DNA from: Chlorobium sp.
GTDB lineage: Bacteria > Bacteroidota > Chlorobiia > Chlorobiales > Chlorobiaceae
DNA: 64,000 nt
NCBI GenBank assembly: GCA_028280025.1
Contig: JANQMO010000040.1
Location: 17,598 to 81,597, forward strand
Direction: 5' to 3'
Of the stretch, positions 42,214 to 51,359 are shown piece by piece. The translations under genes were made by a program, and so were the position numbers. Below the pieces are notes generated by a model, which had not been told where the DNA came from, did no database searches, and saw nothing but the letters and a program-made list of their open reading frames with translations. The number at the start of each line of letters is the position of its first letter. Position 1 is the stretch's first letter.

Positions 42214-43758
42214 ATGCGAATGCTTGAATCTATAAGGGATTCCCATCCCCTTGTCTACAAACATTTCTCCTCTCTTCCTGACGGGGAGAAGCATATCGGC
42301 CGGGTCATCGAACTTGACCGGTACTGGGAACATATCAACTCAGAGCCTCCGGCCGATGCCATTCTTCCGGGGGAATCGCTGCCCGATGGGGCAACGATGA
42401 GCGGGGAATACGAGATCGTCTACGCGGGCGGGACGCTTGGGTTGCTTCATGCGGCAGTCATGGCGGAGCGTTACGGACATAAAATCCTTGTTATCGACCG
42501 GCATGTTTCGGGAAAATCCACCAGGGACTGGAACATTTCCCGCGGGGAACTGCACACGCTGCAGGAGACCGGGCTGTTTACTGCCGAAGAGATCGACTCG
42601 TTCATTGTCCGCAGGTACAGAACGGGCTGGGTTGAGTTTTTCACCGATGAAGAACGGCAAAAAAGGCTCTATATGGACAATGTTCTCGATTGTGCCGTCG
42701 ATGCCGATAAGCTTCTTGGCGCAGCAAAATATGTGGTGCTTGCCGAAGAACGATGTTCCGTACTGGACCATACAACCTTTCTTCGCTGCTACCGGTTTCC
42801 GGACCATATTGTTATTGAAGCCGCGGGACCGGACGGTGAGCCGCTCTTTTTCAAATCGCAGCTGCTTCTGGATGTCATGGGCATTCTTTCCCCGATCGCC
42901 ATGCAGCTTAATCGGGGGCGTTCACAGACGCACGTCTGCCCGACTGTGGGAACGGTTTCGAGCGGTTTTGAAGACCTCGATTACGAGGTTGGTGAAATTC
43001 TTGCCAGCACGGAGAATGCCGATACGTCAAATGGTTCCGGACGTCAGTTGATATGGGAAGGATTCCCCGCCTCCGGCAGCGAGTATATCACCTATCTGTT
43101 TTTCTATGATGCGGTCGATTCCGATAACGACAAGAGCCTGCTCGGTCTTTTTGAAGCCTATTTCAAAAAGTTGCCGGAATACAAGACTCTTTCGGACAAT
43201 TTCAGGATTCACCGTCCTGTTTTCGGTATAATCCCGGCCTATTCGCATGGCGGTTACGGTAGAGAACGTGAAATTGCCGGTGACCGTATTCTGCTTCTGG
43301 GAGATGCCGCGAGCCTCGGGTCACCGCTGACGTTTTGCGGTTTCGGTTCGATGGTGCGGAACCTGCACCGCCTGACAGCCGCCCTCGACCAGGCGCTGGG
43401 CGCGGATTCTCTTTCCCGCAGTGATCTTGAAAAGATCAGCGCCTACGAACCCAATGTCGCATCCATGTCGAATCTGATGAAGTACATGTGCTATGACGCC
43501 CGGACCGACACTCCCGGCTTTGTCAATGAACTGATGAACGAAGTGATGATCGTACTCGACGATCTTCCTCCACGGTACCGGGAGACGATGTTCCGCGACG
43601 AGATGCGGCTGGATGATTTTGTCACCGTACTTCTGAAAGTTGCCTGGCGCTACCCGAAGGTTTTGAAGGCGACCTACGACAAGCTGGGCATAGACGGTTC
43701 CGTGTCATTCCTCAAAAATCTTGCAGGCTGGGCGTTGTCCGGGGCAGCAAAGAAGTAG
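42214..43758 (+). CDS. cruA: Lycopene cyclase CruA
   Basis: FAD-dependent cyclase that turns lycopene into gamma-carotene, precursor of chlorobactene and related pigments in green sulfur bacteria. The 514-aa product has an N-terminal helical region (HPLVYKHFSSLPDGEKH), a Rossmann-type dinucleotide-binding stretch with an unusual glycine pattern (YEIVYAGGTLGLLHAAVMAERYG), WNISRGELHTLQETGLFT, GDRILLLGDAASLGSPLTFCGFGSM, which fits the flavoprotein C-terminal motif, and a long C-terminal part (RLDDFVTVLLKVAWRYPKVL). GAGG precedes the ATG by 6 nt. It lies 6 bp from ligA. Strongest taxonomic marker in the window. Confidence 0.9.
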   Translation: MRMLESIRDSHPLVYKHFSSLPDGEKHIGRVIELDRYWEHINSEPPADAILPGESLPDGATMSGEYEIVYAGGTLGLLHAAVMAERYGHKILVIDRHVSGKSTRDWNISRGELHTLQETGLFTAEEIDSFIVRRYRTGWVEFFTDEERQKRLYMDNVLDCAVDADKLLGAAKYVVLAEERCSVLDHTTFLRCYRFPDHIVIEAAGPDGEPLFFKSQLLLDVMGILSPIAMQLNRGRSQTHVCPTVGTVSSGFEDLDYEVGEILASTENADTSNGSGRQLIWEGFPASGSEYITYLFFYDAVDSDNDKSLLGLFEAYFKKLPEYKTLSDNFRIHRPVFGIIPAYSHGGYGREREIAGDRILLLGDAASLGSPLTFCGFGSMVRNLHRLTAALDQALGADSLSRSDLEKISAYEPNVASMSNLMKYMCYDARTDTPGFVNELMNEVMIVLDDLPPRYRETMFRDEMRLDDFVTVLLKVAWRYPKVLKATYDKLGIDGSVSFLKNLAGWALSGAAKK

Positions 43759-43764
43759 ACGGCT

Positions 43765-45813
43765 ATGGCGGATGAGAAAATCGTACTGGAAGCCGAAAGG
43801 CTTCGCAGAGAAATCGACAGGCACAACTATCTCTACTATGTTCTCGCAAAGCCCGAGATCGAAGATTACGAGTTCGACAGGATGCTCGAAAAGCTGGCCG
43901 GGCTCGAAAAGACGTATCCTGAACTGAAAACCCTCGACAGCCCTACCCAGCGCGTCGGGGGATGGATAACGAAAGAATTTCCGACGGTTATCCATCGTGA
44001 ACCGATGCTCAGTCTTTCGAACACTTACTCGATCGAGGAAATCGGGGAGTTTTACCGGCGCGTGATGAAGCTGCTTCCTCCGGGAGAGGAAGGCGGAGAA
44101 GGGCCGGCGTTTGTTGCAGAGCTGAAATTCGACGGCGTCGCCGTGAGTCTTCTTTATGAAAACGGGCAGCTTTCGCGGGGAGCGACACGTGGAGACGGTA
44201 TGCGTGGTGATGACATTACGCCGAACGCAAGGACGATCAATACCGTACCTCTTCGACTTCGTCCTGCCGGGGATGATTCCGGTACAGCTCCAAACAGGTA
44301 TGACGGAACCGTGATCGAAGTGCGCGGCGAGGTCTTCATGCGCAAGGACGATTTCGCCGCTCTCAACGAGTCGCGTCCCGAAGACGAGCAGTTTGCAAAT
44401 CCCCGAAACGCTACGGCGGGAACGCTCAAGCTGCAGGATTCCGCCGAAGTGGCAAGAAGGAAGCTGTATTTTGCGGCCTACTACCTCGAGGGCGAACCTT
44501 TTGGCGAGAAGGCTCATCATGCTCGTCTCGAAATGCTCAAAACAATGGGATTTTATACTGATCGGCACTATCGGTTGTGCCATGATCCGGAGGAAATCCG
44601 TTCGTTTATCAGCCATTGGGACAACGAGCGCTGGTCGCTTCCATACGAGACTGACGGTGTTGTTTTAAAGCTTGATGACATATCCCTTCGTGCCGCAGTC
44701 GGGTCAACCTCGAAAAGTCCCCGTTGGGCAATCGCCTTCAAGTATCCCGCGCAACGGGCCAGCACGGTTTTACGCAAGGTGGTTTTCCAGGTAGGCAGGC
44801 TCGGTACGGTAACTCCTGTGGCCTATCTCGATCCTGTCAAGCTTGCAGGAACCACAGTGTCGCGTTCAACCCTGCACAACCTCGATGAAATTGAGCGACT
44901 CGATGTCCATCTGCTGGATACGGTACTGATCGAAAAAGCCGGAGAGATCATTCCAAAGGTCGTCAGCGTCGAAAAGCAAAAACGTCCTTCCGGTGCCAGA
45001 CCGATCACTGTTCCCGAAGTGTGTCCTTCATGCGCTACCCCCCTTGTGCGGCATGAGGGCGAGGTGAATCTGTGCTGCCCCAACGAGGAGGGGTGCCCGG
45101 CACAGAAGAGGGCAAGGATCGAGCATTTTGCTTCGCGTAACGCCATGGATATCAGCGGCCTTGGAAAAGCGATCGTCGAACAGCTTGTCGACAAGGAGCT
45201 GGCTCATGACGCGGGAGACTTGTATGGACTGACACCCGACATGTTGCGCGGGCTGGAGCGTCAGGGGGAAAAGTCGTCGTTGAAGCTTGTCGATGCTATT
45301 GAAAAGAGTAAGTCCAGGGGATATGACAGGGTGCTTTTCGGGCTCGGTATCCGGCATGTCGGTCTTGCAACGGCCCGTGAACTGGCCGAAGCATATCCTT
45401 CGATGGAGGAGCTTGGTGATGCGTCTCTTGACGAGCTGTCGGCTGTACCCGATGTCGGGCCGGTTATTGCCGAAAGTGTTCACGCGTTTTTCAAAAATCC
45501 CATCGCGTGCAGAATGATCGAAAAACTCCACACTGCAGGAGTGAGGATGACGTCGGAAGAGACCAAAGCCCGGGTCAACGACAACTTCGACGGGATGAAG
45601 GTGGTTTTTACGGGAACTCTCGAACGCCATACCCGGCCGGAGGCAGCGGAGCTTGTGGTTGAAAGAGGCGGCAGGGAGGCCGGATCGGTCAGCAAGAACA
45701 CCGATCTTGTCGTTGCGGGTAAAGACCCCGGAAGCAAACTCGAAAAAGCCCGAAAGCTCGGGGTAAGGGTTGTGTCAGAGGAGGAGTTTGAAGCGATGCT
45801 TTTTGGGGAGTGA
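43765..45813 (+). CDS. ligA: NAD-dependent DNA ligase
   Basis: Seals nicks in replication and repair using NAD+. The 682-aa product has the NAD-binding Ia domain (LYYVLAKPEIEDYEFDRML), active-site ELKFDGVAVSLLYENG with adenylated Lys, RGDGMRGDDITPNARTI, an OB-fold, the zinc finger (CPSCATPLV..CCPNEEGCPAQ; four Cys), helix-hairpin-helix repeats (LFGLGIRHVGLATARELA; LSAVPDVGPVIAES) and a C-terminal BRCT domain (VFTGTLERHTRPEAAELVVERGG). Length is normal. Cotranscribed with cruA. Confidence 0.98.
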   Translation: MADEKIVLEAERLRREIDRHNYLYYVLAKPEIEDYEFDRMLEKLAGLEKTYPELKTLDSPTQRVGGWITKEFPTVIHREPMLSLSNTYSIEEIGEFYRRVMKLLPPGEEGGEGPAFVAELKFDGVAVSLLYENGQLSRGATRGDGMRGDDITPNARTINTVPLRLRPAGDDSGTAPNRYDGTVIEVRGEVFMRKDDFAALNESRPEDEQFANPRNATAGTLKLQDSAEVARRKLYFAAYYLEGEPFGEKAHHARLEMLKTMGFYTDRHYRLCHDPEEIRSFISHWDNERWSLPYETDGVVLKLDDISLRAAVGSTSKSPRWAIAFKYPAQRASTVLRKVVFQVGRLGTVTPVAYLDPVKLAGTTVSRSTLHNLDEIERLDVHLLDTVLIEKAGEIIPKVVSVEKQKRPSGARPITVPEVCPSCATPLVRHEGEVNLCCPNEEGCPAQKRARIEHFASRNAMDISGLGKAIVEQLVDKELAHDAGDLYGLTPDMLRGLERQGEKSSLKLVDAIEKSKSRGYDRVLFGLGIRHVGLATARELAEAYPSMEELGDASLDELSAVPDVGPVIAESVHAFFKNPIACRMIEKLHTAGVRMTSEETKARVNDNFDGMKVVFTGTLERHTRPEAAELVVERGGREAGSVSKNTDLVVAGKDPGSKLEKARKLGVRVVSEEEFEAMLFGE

Positions 45814-46010
45814 AGAATGTGGGATGTAGGATGTGGGGTGTGGGAAGTTCTGAGTTCTCAGTTCTGAGTGGGAAGATAATTGCCTGGAGCGAAAAGTTTG
45901 TGGAGAATCGTTCTTGATCATTTATAGGTCCTATAAGAGAAATACCAGGTCGATTTTTGCAGTTGATGGAGCTGCGATATCGTTGGAGCGGTGCGGGAAG
46001 AGATCGCCTG
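45814..46010. repeat. Repeats between ligA and ubiE
   Basis: The convergent space holds gtgggatgtaggatg units, ctgagttctcag heptamers and the spacer GAAGATAATTGCCTGGAGCG..TTCTTGATCATTTATAGGTCCTATA, the same composite unit as at 40403-40500 in reverse complement but with only half of the palindrome. Confidence 0.75.
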
Positions 46011-46760
46011 TTATTTTTTTGCGATATACAGTATCGACGTTTCGAATGTCATCGGTTTGTATTCGGCAGAGCTGAATCCGGCTTCTCTTAGTATATCGAG
46101 GAATGCCTCGTCCTGCGGGAACTGTTCGACCGAGTGCGGCAGGTAATCGTAAGCGAAACTTGACTTGCTGAAAAGACCTGCAATTCTGGGGAGGACTTTT
46201 TTGAAGTAGACGAGGTAGAGTTTTTTCAGGATGGTGTTTCTCGGGATCATTGGTTCGATGATCAACGCATGGCCGCCGGGTTTGAGTACTCTCCGGAACT
46301 CCTTCAGCCCCTGCAGGAGGTTTTCGAAATTCCTTGCACCGAAACCGGCGCTGACAATGTCGAAGGAGTCGTTGTCAAAATCGAGCTTTTCGGCGCATCC
46401 TTCCCTGAACGTGATCGACGGAAGTTTTTTTCTTGCTATCGAGAGCATGTTCGGAGAGAGGTCAATGCCGGTTACCTTCGAGCCCGGTATACTGCTCATT
46501 GCCCTGGCAAGGTCGCCTGTACCGGTTGCAACGTCGAGAATGGACGGTGACGGATTATCGCTGGTGAACCGGCGTGCTTTTCTTGCCGCCATGGCTCGCC
46601 AGTAGTTGTCAATCCCGAGGCTCAGGAGGTGGTTCAGGAAATCGTAGGTCGGTGCAACCTCGTCGAACATCTGCTGTATCGAGGTATGCGATTTGGAACT
46701 GTAGAGCGACTGAGCGGTTTCCTTTGACCGGTTGGCCTGTTCGTCAGCTTTTTTTGCCAT
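46011..46760 (-). CDS. ubiE: Demethylmenaquinone methyltransferase
   Basis: SAM-dependent C-methyltransferase of menaquinone synthesis (MenG/UbiE). The 249-aa product has MFDEVAPTYDFLNHLLSLGIDNYWR, SAM motif ILDVATGTGDLARAM, GIDLSPNMLSIA, FDIVSAGFGARNFENLLQGLKEFRRVLKPGGHALIIEP and the C-terminal YDYLPHSVEQFPQDEAF, all UbiE signatures. Menaquinone is the electron carrier of Chlorobi photosystems. It overlaps hisI by 17 bp, although the two pathways are unrelated. Confidence 0.94.
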   Translation of the reverse strand: MAKKADEQANRSKETAQSLYSSKSHTSIQQMFDEVAPTYDFLNHLLSLGIDNYWRAMAARKARRFTSDNPSPSILDVATGTGDLARAMSSIPGSKVTGIDLSPNMLSIARKKLPSITFREGCAEKLDFDNDSFDIVSAGFGARNFENLLQGLKEFRRVLKPGGHALIIEPMIPRNTILKKLYLVYFKKVLPRIAGLFSKSSFAYDYLPHSVEQFPQDEAFLDILREAGFSSAEYKPMTFETSILYIAKK

Positions 46761-47157
46761 AAACGTCGTCGGGATTAAACATCAGCGTATCGCAGATCTC
46801 CAGTGAGAGGTCGTCGTTTGCCTTGCGATAGAAGCAGGAGTGGTATCCAACGTGGCATGCTCCGCCTTTCTGCGAAACCTTGAGAAGCAGCGTGTCGCCG
46901 TCGCAGTCAATGAGGATGTCATGAACATCCTGCATGTTGCCTGAGGATTCGCCTTTCAACCAGAGTTTCTGCCGGCTTCTGCTCCAGTAGCAGGCTTTCT
47001 TTTTTTCAAGGGTCATTTCAAGGCTTTCACGGTTCATCCAGGCCATCATCAGGACTTTGCCTGTTGCATGGTCCTGCACGATTGCCGGAACAAGCCCGTT
47101 GGCATCGAATGTGACTGTTTCAAGAAACCCTTTCTGTATATCCTGTTCCGAGCTCAT
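46744..47157 (-). CDS. hisI: Phosphoribosyl-AMP cyclohydrolase
   Basis: Third step of histidine synthesis, opening the adenine ring of PR-AMP. The 137-aa product is the stand-alone HisI form: LVPAIVQDHATGKVLMMAWMNRESLEMTL, CYWSRSRQKLWLKGESSGN, the metal-binding DCDGDTLLLKVSQ and GACHVGYHSCFYR. No HisE domain is fused. Upstream of ubiE; hisH and hisA are at 56773-58187, so the his genes are scattered. Confidence 0.96.
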   Translation of the reverse strand: MSSEQDIQKGFLETVTFDANGLVPAIVQDHATGKVLMMAWMNRESLEMTLEKKKACYWSRSRQKLWLKGESSGNMQDVHDILIDCDGDTLLLKVSQKGGACHVGYHSCFYRKANDDLSLEICDTLMFNPDDVYGKKS

Positions 47158-47309
47158 GGTGCTAACTGTAAATACAATGTCTGCTTTTCAATTGTGGATA
47201 ACTTTGACCCTTAAGATTGATAAAATTATGGAAAAACCAAGGTAGACAAGGAGAAAAAAACTGAAACCCTTAACTTCCACCTCAGTATTTTCAAGCTTTT
47301 TATTCATTC

Positions 47310-48428
47310 ATGCAGACATTACAGAAGATTCTGCCAAAATATACCGTTGCACTGGGGATCATATTCCTTGCAACGGTCGTGTACCTGGTAACAAGGGGCG
47401 ACACGGTTGTTGTCGAGAGTTTTGCGGTACAAAAAATGGAACTGGAGCAGGCGATCTATGCTACCGGTTATGTCGATGCCGGAAAAATGGCTGATATACG
47501 CAGCGAGATATCCGGTACCGTACGGTCTGTCGGCGCCAGCGAAGGGGAGCAGGTGGCAAAAGGCGATACCATTCTCGTTATCGGTGACAAGAGCTTACTG
47601 CTTGCAGTCGATGAAGCTGAGGCGGCTCTTGCAGAGCAGCGGGCGGCAAAAGTGGATATGGAAGTCCGGTTGGCAAGGAGCCGGGCGCTTTTCAAGGCAG
47701 GGGCAATTCCCGTACAGGAACGTGATAATGCAAAAAGAGAGTTCATTCAGGCCAAAAAGCTGCTCGAACAGAAGAATGCGCAGTTGCAAAGCCGCAGGGA
47801 TGAGGCGGAAAAACAGCATATCCGCGCCCCGCTTGCAGGTACCCTGACGATGCAGGAGGCCAGGACCGGCGATGATATCGTATCCGGTACACTTCTGGCG
47901 ACGATAGTCAATACGGAAAGCTACATGATAAAAGTTGAAGTGGATGAACTCGACGTTCCCCGTCTGAAAAAGGGTCAAAAGGCCGTGGTCGCTCTGGATG
48001 CCATGCCCGATAAACGTTTTAAGGCATCGGTATCCAGGATTGTCCCCCGTACGGACAGGATTACCAAGACATCAAAAGTCTATCTCGATCTCGATGATCC
48101 GATCGAAGGCATGCAGGAAGGAATGACTGCAATTGCCAACATTGTCTATAACGTCCGCAAAGGGGCGCTCCTGGTTCCCAGAAACGCGGTTTTCAAAGAG
48201 GGCCGGGAGATGTATGCCTGGAAAATCGAGAAGGGTAAGCTTGTAAAACTTACTGTAACCACGGGTGCCGATGACAACCGTTTTATCGAGGTGCTCGAAG
48301 GACTCGCCGAAGGTGACAGCGTTGTCACGAGGCCCGAGGAGCGTTTCAGGGAAGGGATGGGAGCTGTTGTTAGTGACAAGAGACGAGTTGTAGGGGCGGG
48401 TTTGAAGCCCGCCCGTCGAGGTCATTGA
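47310..48428 (+). CDS. Efflux periplasmic adaptor (RND/MacA type) with a repeat-derived C-terminus
   Basis: 372-aa membrane-fusion protein: N-terminal anchor (YTVALGIIFLATVVYLVT), lipoyl-like half (ATGYVDAGKMADIRSEISGTV), coiled-coil hairpin (residues ~110-170), second lipoyl half (IRAPLAGTLTMQEARTGDDIV) and beta-barrel/MP domains to residue ~355. The last ~13 residues (VVGAGLKPARRGH) are encoded by a GTAGGGGC hairpin repeat that also supplies the stop codon. No inner-membrane pump or ATPase follows; the LolD-like ATPase at 41495 is distant. The native protein therefore probably ended elsewhere. Confidence 0.87.
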   Translation: MQTLQKILPKYTVALGIIFLATVVYLVTRGDTVVVESFAVQKMELEQAIYATGYVDAGKMADIRSEISGTVRSVGASEGEQVAKGDTILVIGDKSLLLAVDEAEAALAEQRAAKVDMEVRLARSRALFKAGAIPVQERDNAKREFIQAKKLLEQKNAQLQSRRDEAEKQHIRAPLAGTLTMQEARTGDDIVSGTLLATIVNTESYMIKVEVDELDVPRLKKGQKAVVALDAMPDKRFKASVSRIVPRTDRITKTSKVYLDLDDPIEGMQEGMTAIANIVYNVRKGALLVPRNAVFKEGREMYAWKIEKGKLVKLTVTTGADDNRFIEVLEGLAEGDSVVTRPEERFREGMGAVVSDKRRVVGAGLKPARRGH

Positions 48429-48631
48429 TGGCAGGTGCTTATGGGACCTATAGGACTCATAGGACTTATAGGACCTATATAATGCCTTCCAATGTGTCCA
48501 CAATTGCAACAAATCAACAACTATCTTCATCCTATTACCTATTACCTATTACCTATTACCTATTACCTATTACCTATTACCTATTACCTATTACCTAATC
48601 ACCAATCACTATTCACGATTCACTAAAAATA
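48429..48631. repeat. Repeat cluster between the adaptor and ferrochelatase
   Basis: Contains a degenerate TATAGGAC palindrome (about 48437-48480), a caacaaatcaacaact word and the heptamer array CTATTAC (48532-48597, about 9.4 units), then atcaccaatcactattcacgattcact. The repeated text runs right up to the second codon of the ferrochelatase frame. Confidence 0.85.
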
Positions 48632-48691
48632 GCTGTCATAGTCGTCGCTCATGGAGAAGCTGAAACTGCGGGCTTTGCCGACAACTTTTCC

Positions 48692-49648
48692 ATGATCCGC
48701 CATACCCTTGCGCACGCGTCGGAATTCATGGCAATACCCTGGCCTTTGCAGATCTTTGTCTCACTGGTTTCAGGCCTGAGAAACAGCATGCGGTTCAAAA
48801 AGCTTGGCTATGTATCGCCCCAGAACGCCTATACCCGGAAACAGGCCGCGGCACTCCTCCGGGAACTCATGCGCCATCCTTCGGGCGGCGACAGGGTCTA
48901 TGAGGTTTTTCCCGCATTTACGGCAACACCTCCTTTTTTCGGGGAGGTAATCGATGATACATGCAGGCACGACGCCCGGATCATACTGTATATGGCTCCC
49001 GTGGAAAACAGCCTGAACTGCGGATCGCTCTGCACCTGGATACAGCAGAACCTGTCGGGCAAAGAGCAGGCGGCGGTGAAAGTTGTCAGTTGTTTCCGGC
49101 GCGACCGAAGGCTGATCGATGTCTACCTCGACCATGTGTTTCACCATACCGGGGAGTTTGTCCGGGGGGGAGGCAGTCCGGTCCTCATTCTGGCGTTTCA
49201 CGGTACCCTTGTTGCCGACAGGGAGGGTAAGCCGCCCTCGTTTCGAACCGGTGCCCGCGAAATGATCGAATTCGGCGAGGCGCTCAAGGAAGCAATTATG
49301 CATGACAGACGCAACAGCTTTACAAGGATCATCGTATCTTTTTTGAATCATGATCTCGGAGGAACATGGACGGAGCCCTCGCTCGAAGAGACGCTTGCTG
49401 GTCTCGGACGTGACGCTGCGGATTCGGTCGCGCTCTTTCCTGCGGGATATTTTTCGGATGGCAACGAAACCTGCCTGAACGCACGGGAGTCCCTCCGTTC
49501 AGCCGGGATCGAGAGAGTTGCCTATATTCCCTGTGTCAATGATTCCGATATGTTTGCCGGATACCTGTCGCAAAGGGTGGCGGCAGCGGCTGAGGAGGTA
49601 CTGGCGATGAACCGGGGGCGGGAAAAGGAAGAATCAACCGACGGATAA
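48692..49648 (+). CDS. hemH: Ferrochelatase, with the conserved N-terminus lying upstream of the first ATG
   Basis: Inserts Fe2+ into protoporphyrin IX for haem. The C-terminal half shows LILAFHGTLVADREGKPPSF with the active-site His, FPAGYFSDGNETCLNAR and CVNDSDMFAGYLSQR, all ferrochelatase-like. From the first ATG (48692) there are 318 aa, but the frame stays open upstream to 48599, and codons 48626-48691 read KIAVIVVAHGEAETAGFADN, a good ferrochelatase N-terminal strand and loop. No ATG, GTG or TTG exists in that stretch; only ATC, ATT or ATA. The gene may use a rare start, or have lost its start to repeat expansion. Five bases separate it from the next gene. Confidence 0.8.
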   Translation: MIRHTLAHASEFMAIPWPLQIFVSLVSGLRNSMRFKKLGYVSPQNAYTRKQAAALLRELMRHPSGGDRVYEVFPAFTATPPFFGEVIDDTCRHDARIILYMAPVENSLNCGSLCTWIQQNLSGKEQAAVKVVSCFRRDRRLIDVYLDHVFHHTGEFVRGGGSPVLILAFHGTLVADREGKPPSFRTGAREMIEFGEALKEAIMHDRRNSFTRIIVSFLNHDLGGTWTEPSLEETLAGLGRDAADSVALFPAGYFSDGNETCLNARESLRSAGIERVAYIPCVNDSDMFAGYLSQRVAAAAEEVLAMNRGREKEESTDG

Positions 49649-49653
49649 GCCTT

Positions 49654-50550
49654 ATGGACAATCTGTTCCTTCTGATTATCTGCTTTGCGGCGGGGTGGTT
49701 CCTGCGTCACATTGAAAAGCTTCCTGCAGCAACGCCGACAGTCCTCAACAGTTTCATTATTCATATATCGCTTCCCGCAGCTGTTATGCTGCATATCCAT
49801 GAACTCCATATCTCACACCATGTTTTTTTCATGGCAGCAATGCCGTGGCTGCATTTTGGCCTGTCGGTGCTCTTTTTCTTTATTCTTTCGAAAGTTCTCA
49901 ACCTGCCGGGAAAAACTGCAGGTGCGCTTGTATTGACCGGTGGGCTGGGGAATACCTCGTTCGTAGGGCTGCCGATGATCGAGGCTTTCTTTGGCAAAGA
50001 GGGGATCGCAAGCGGTATCGTTGTCGATCAGCTCGGTTCTTTTCTTGTTCTTTCCACGCTTGGGATCGCTGTTGCCGGGATATATTCCGGCGGCAATTCA
50101 TCGGCGGGACATATTGTAAAAAAGATTGTTTTCTTTCCGCCTTTCGTCGCTCTTGTTCTTGCCGCACTCCTTATTCCTGTATCGTATCCTCCTTTTTTCA
50201 GCGGCGTGCTGCATCGTCTTGCAGACACACTGGCGCCGCTCGCCCTCTTTTCGGTGGGTTACCAGCTCAACCCGGTTCATGTTCAGGGTAACAGCCGCAA
50301 CCTTCTGTTGGGGCTGGGTTTCAAGCTCATCCTTGCGCCGCTTGTGATCTGGACACTCTACATGCGGATTCTCGGTCTCGACGGTCTGTCTATAGAGGTG
50401 ACTGTTTTCGAAGCGGCCATGCCGCCCATGATCATGTCCGGAATACTGGCGACCGAGCACGATCTCGATCCTCCGCTGGCGAACCTGATGGTTGCCGTGG
50501 GGGTTATTGTCTCGTTCCTGACGCTGCCGTTATGGAGAATGGTTCTATAG
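49654..50550 (+). CDS. AEC-family (auxin efflux carrier type) permease
   Basis: 298-aa membrane protein with about ten helices in two halves, each with the AEC pattern (LNSFIIHISLPAAVMLHI; GGLGNTSFVGLPMIEAFFG; FEAAMPPMIMSGILATEHDLDPPLANLMVAVGVIVSF). Family members export small organic acids such as malate, or amino-acid-derived compounds; the substrate is unknown here. It begins 5 bp after ferrochelatase. Confidence 0.88.
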   Translation: MDNLFLLIICFAAGWFLRHIEKLPAATPTVLNSFIIHISLPAAVMLHIHELHISHHVFFMAAMPWLHFGLSVLFFFILSKVLNLPGKTAGALVLTGGLGNTSFVGLPMIEAFFGKEGIASGIVVDQLGSFLVLSTLGIAVAGIYSGGNSSAGHIVKKIVFFPPFVALVLAALLIPVSYPPFFSGVLHRLADTLAPLALFSVGYQLNPVHVQGNSRNLLLGLGFKLILAPLVIWTLYMRILGLDGLSIEVTVFEAAMPPMIMSGILATEHDLDPPLANLMVAVGVIVSFLTLPLWRMVL

Positions 50551-50669
50551 TTGTGCGTGCGGCAGGGGATACGTATTTTTCTATCGCAATGACGCCGCCA
50601 AAGCAAGGGGATTTGCCGTTCGGTGTATCAGAGGAGGGTGATTTTTCCCAATCAACAACACGTATACCT

Positions 50670-51119
50670 ATGGATATTATCAACAGTGCGCTCAAAGGTT
50701 TGACCGATGCGGCTTCCGGGTTCTGGCCGGCCCCGCCGGAAAAAGCCGGACTGGAAAACGGAAAACTGCGGCCGTGCCCCGGTACGCCCAACTGTGTGTG
50801 TAGCGAGTATCCCGGCAGTCCTGCCTGGATTGAGCCTCTCGATGCGGGAAAACAGTCGCGTAACGAGGCATTGGCAGCACTGAAAACAGTGCTTGGCGAG
50901 ATGGGAGGAGAGCTGAAGAAAGATGATGGCGATTATCTTGCCGCAACCTTCACGGTTCCTCTTTTCGGGTTCACCGATGATGTTGAATTCCGTTTCGATA
51001 ACGATGCCTCGGCAATTCAGGTCCGATCCGCTTCCCGTCTCGGGTTTTCCGATCTTGGTGTGAACAGGGGCCGGATCGAAGAGCTTCGGCAAAGATTTGC
51101 CGGCAAACAAAAAGGCTGA
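50670..51119 (+). CDS. DUF1499-family protein
   Basis: 149 aa from the ATG at 50670. The diagnostic start is LRPCPGTPNCVCSEYPGSPAWIEPL (residues ~33-57), then the typical DUF1499 strand pattern (DDVEFRFDNDASAIQVRSASRLGFSDLGVNRGRIEEL). A start at 50532 would give 195 aa and overlap the AEC gene by 19 bp. The function of the family is unknown. Its gene is the last before a 240-bp gap. Confidence 0.82.
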   Translation: MDIINSALKGLTDAASGFWPAPPEKAGLENGKLRPCPGTPNCVCSEYPGSPAWIEPLDAGKQSRNEALAALKTVLGEMGGELKKDDGDYLAATFTVPLFGFTDDVEFRFDNDASAIQVRSASRLGFSDLGVNRGRIEELRQRFAGKQKG

Positions 51120-51359
51120 TCGGCATGTTTGCCGATGGCGGGTTGAGGGTTTTGCCGATGCCGGATTTTCCTTTATCTTAAGTGCCTTCATAAAAAGCCC
51201 GTCCGGGATGGTCTTTGCCGGCCGTTCCCGGAGAGGATCGTGAGCCGACGTAAGGCCTGTTTGTCGATTCTCATCTGCATGTTCCGGCAGTGGCGATCAC
51301 AACAGTGTTTTTTCTGTACGCAGGGTATTTATGCGAAACACAAAGCAGGAGGATAGTAC

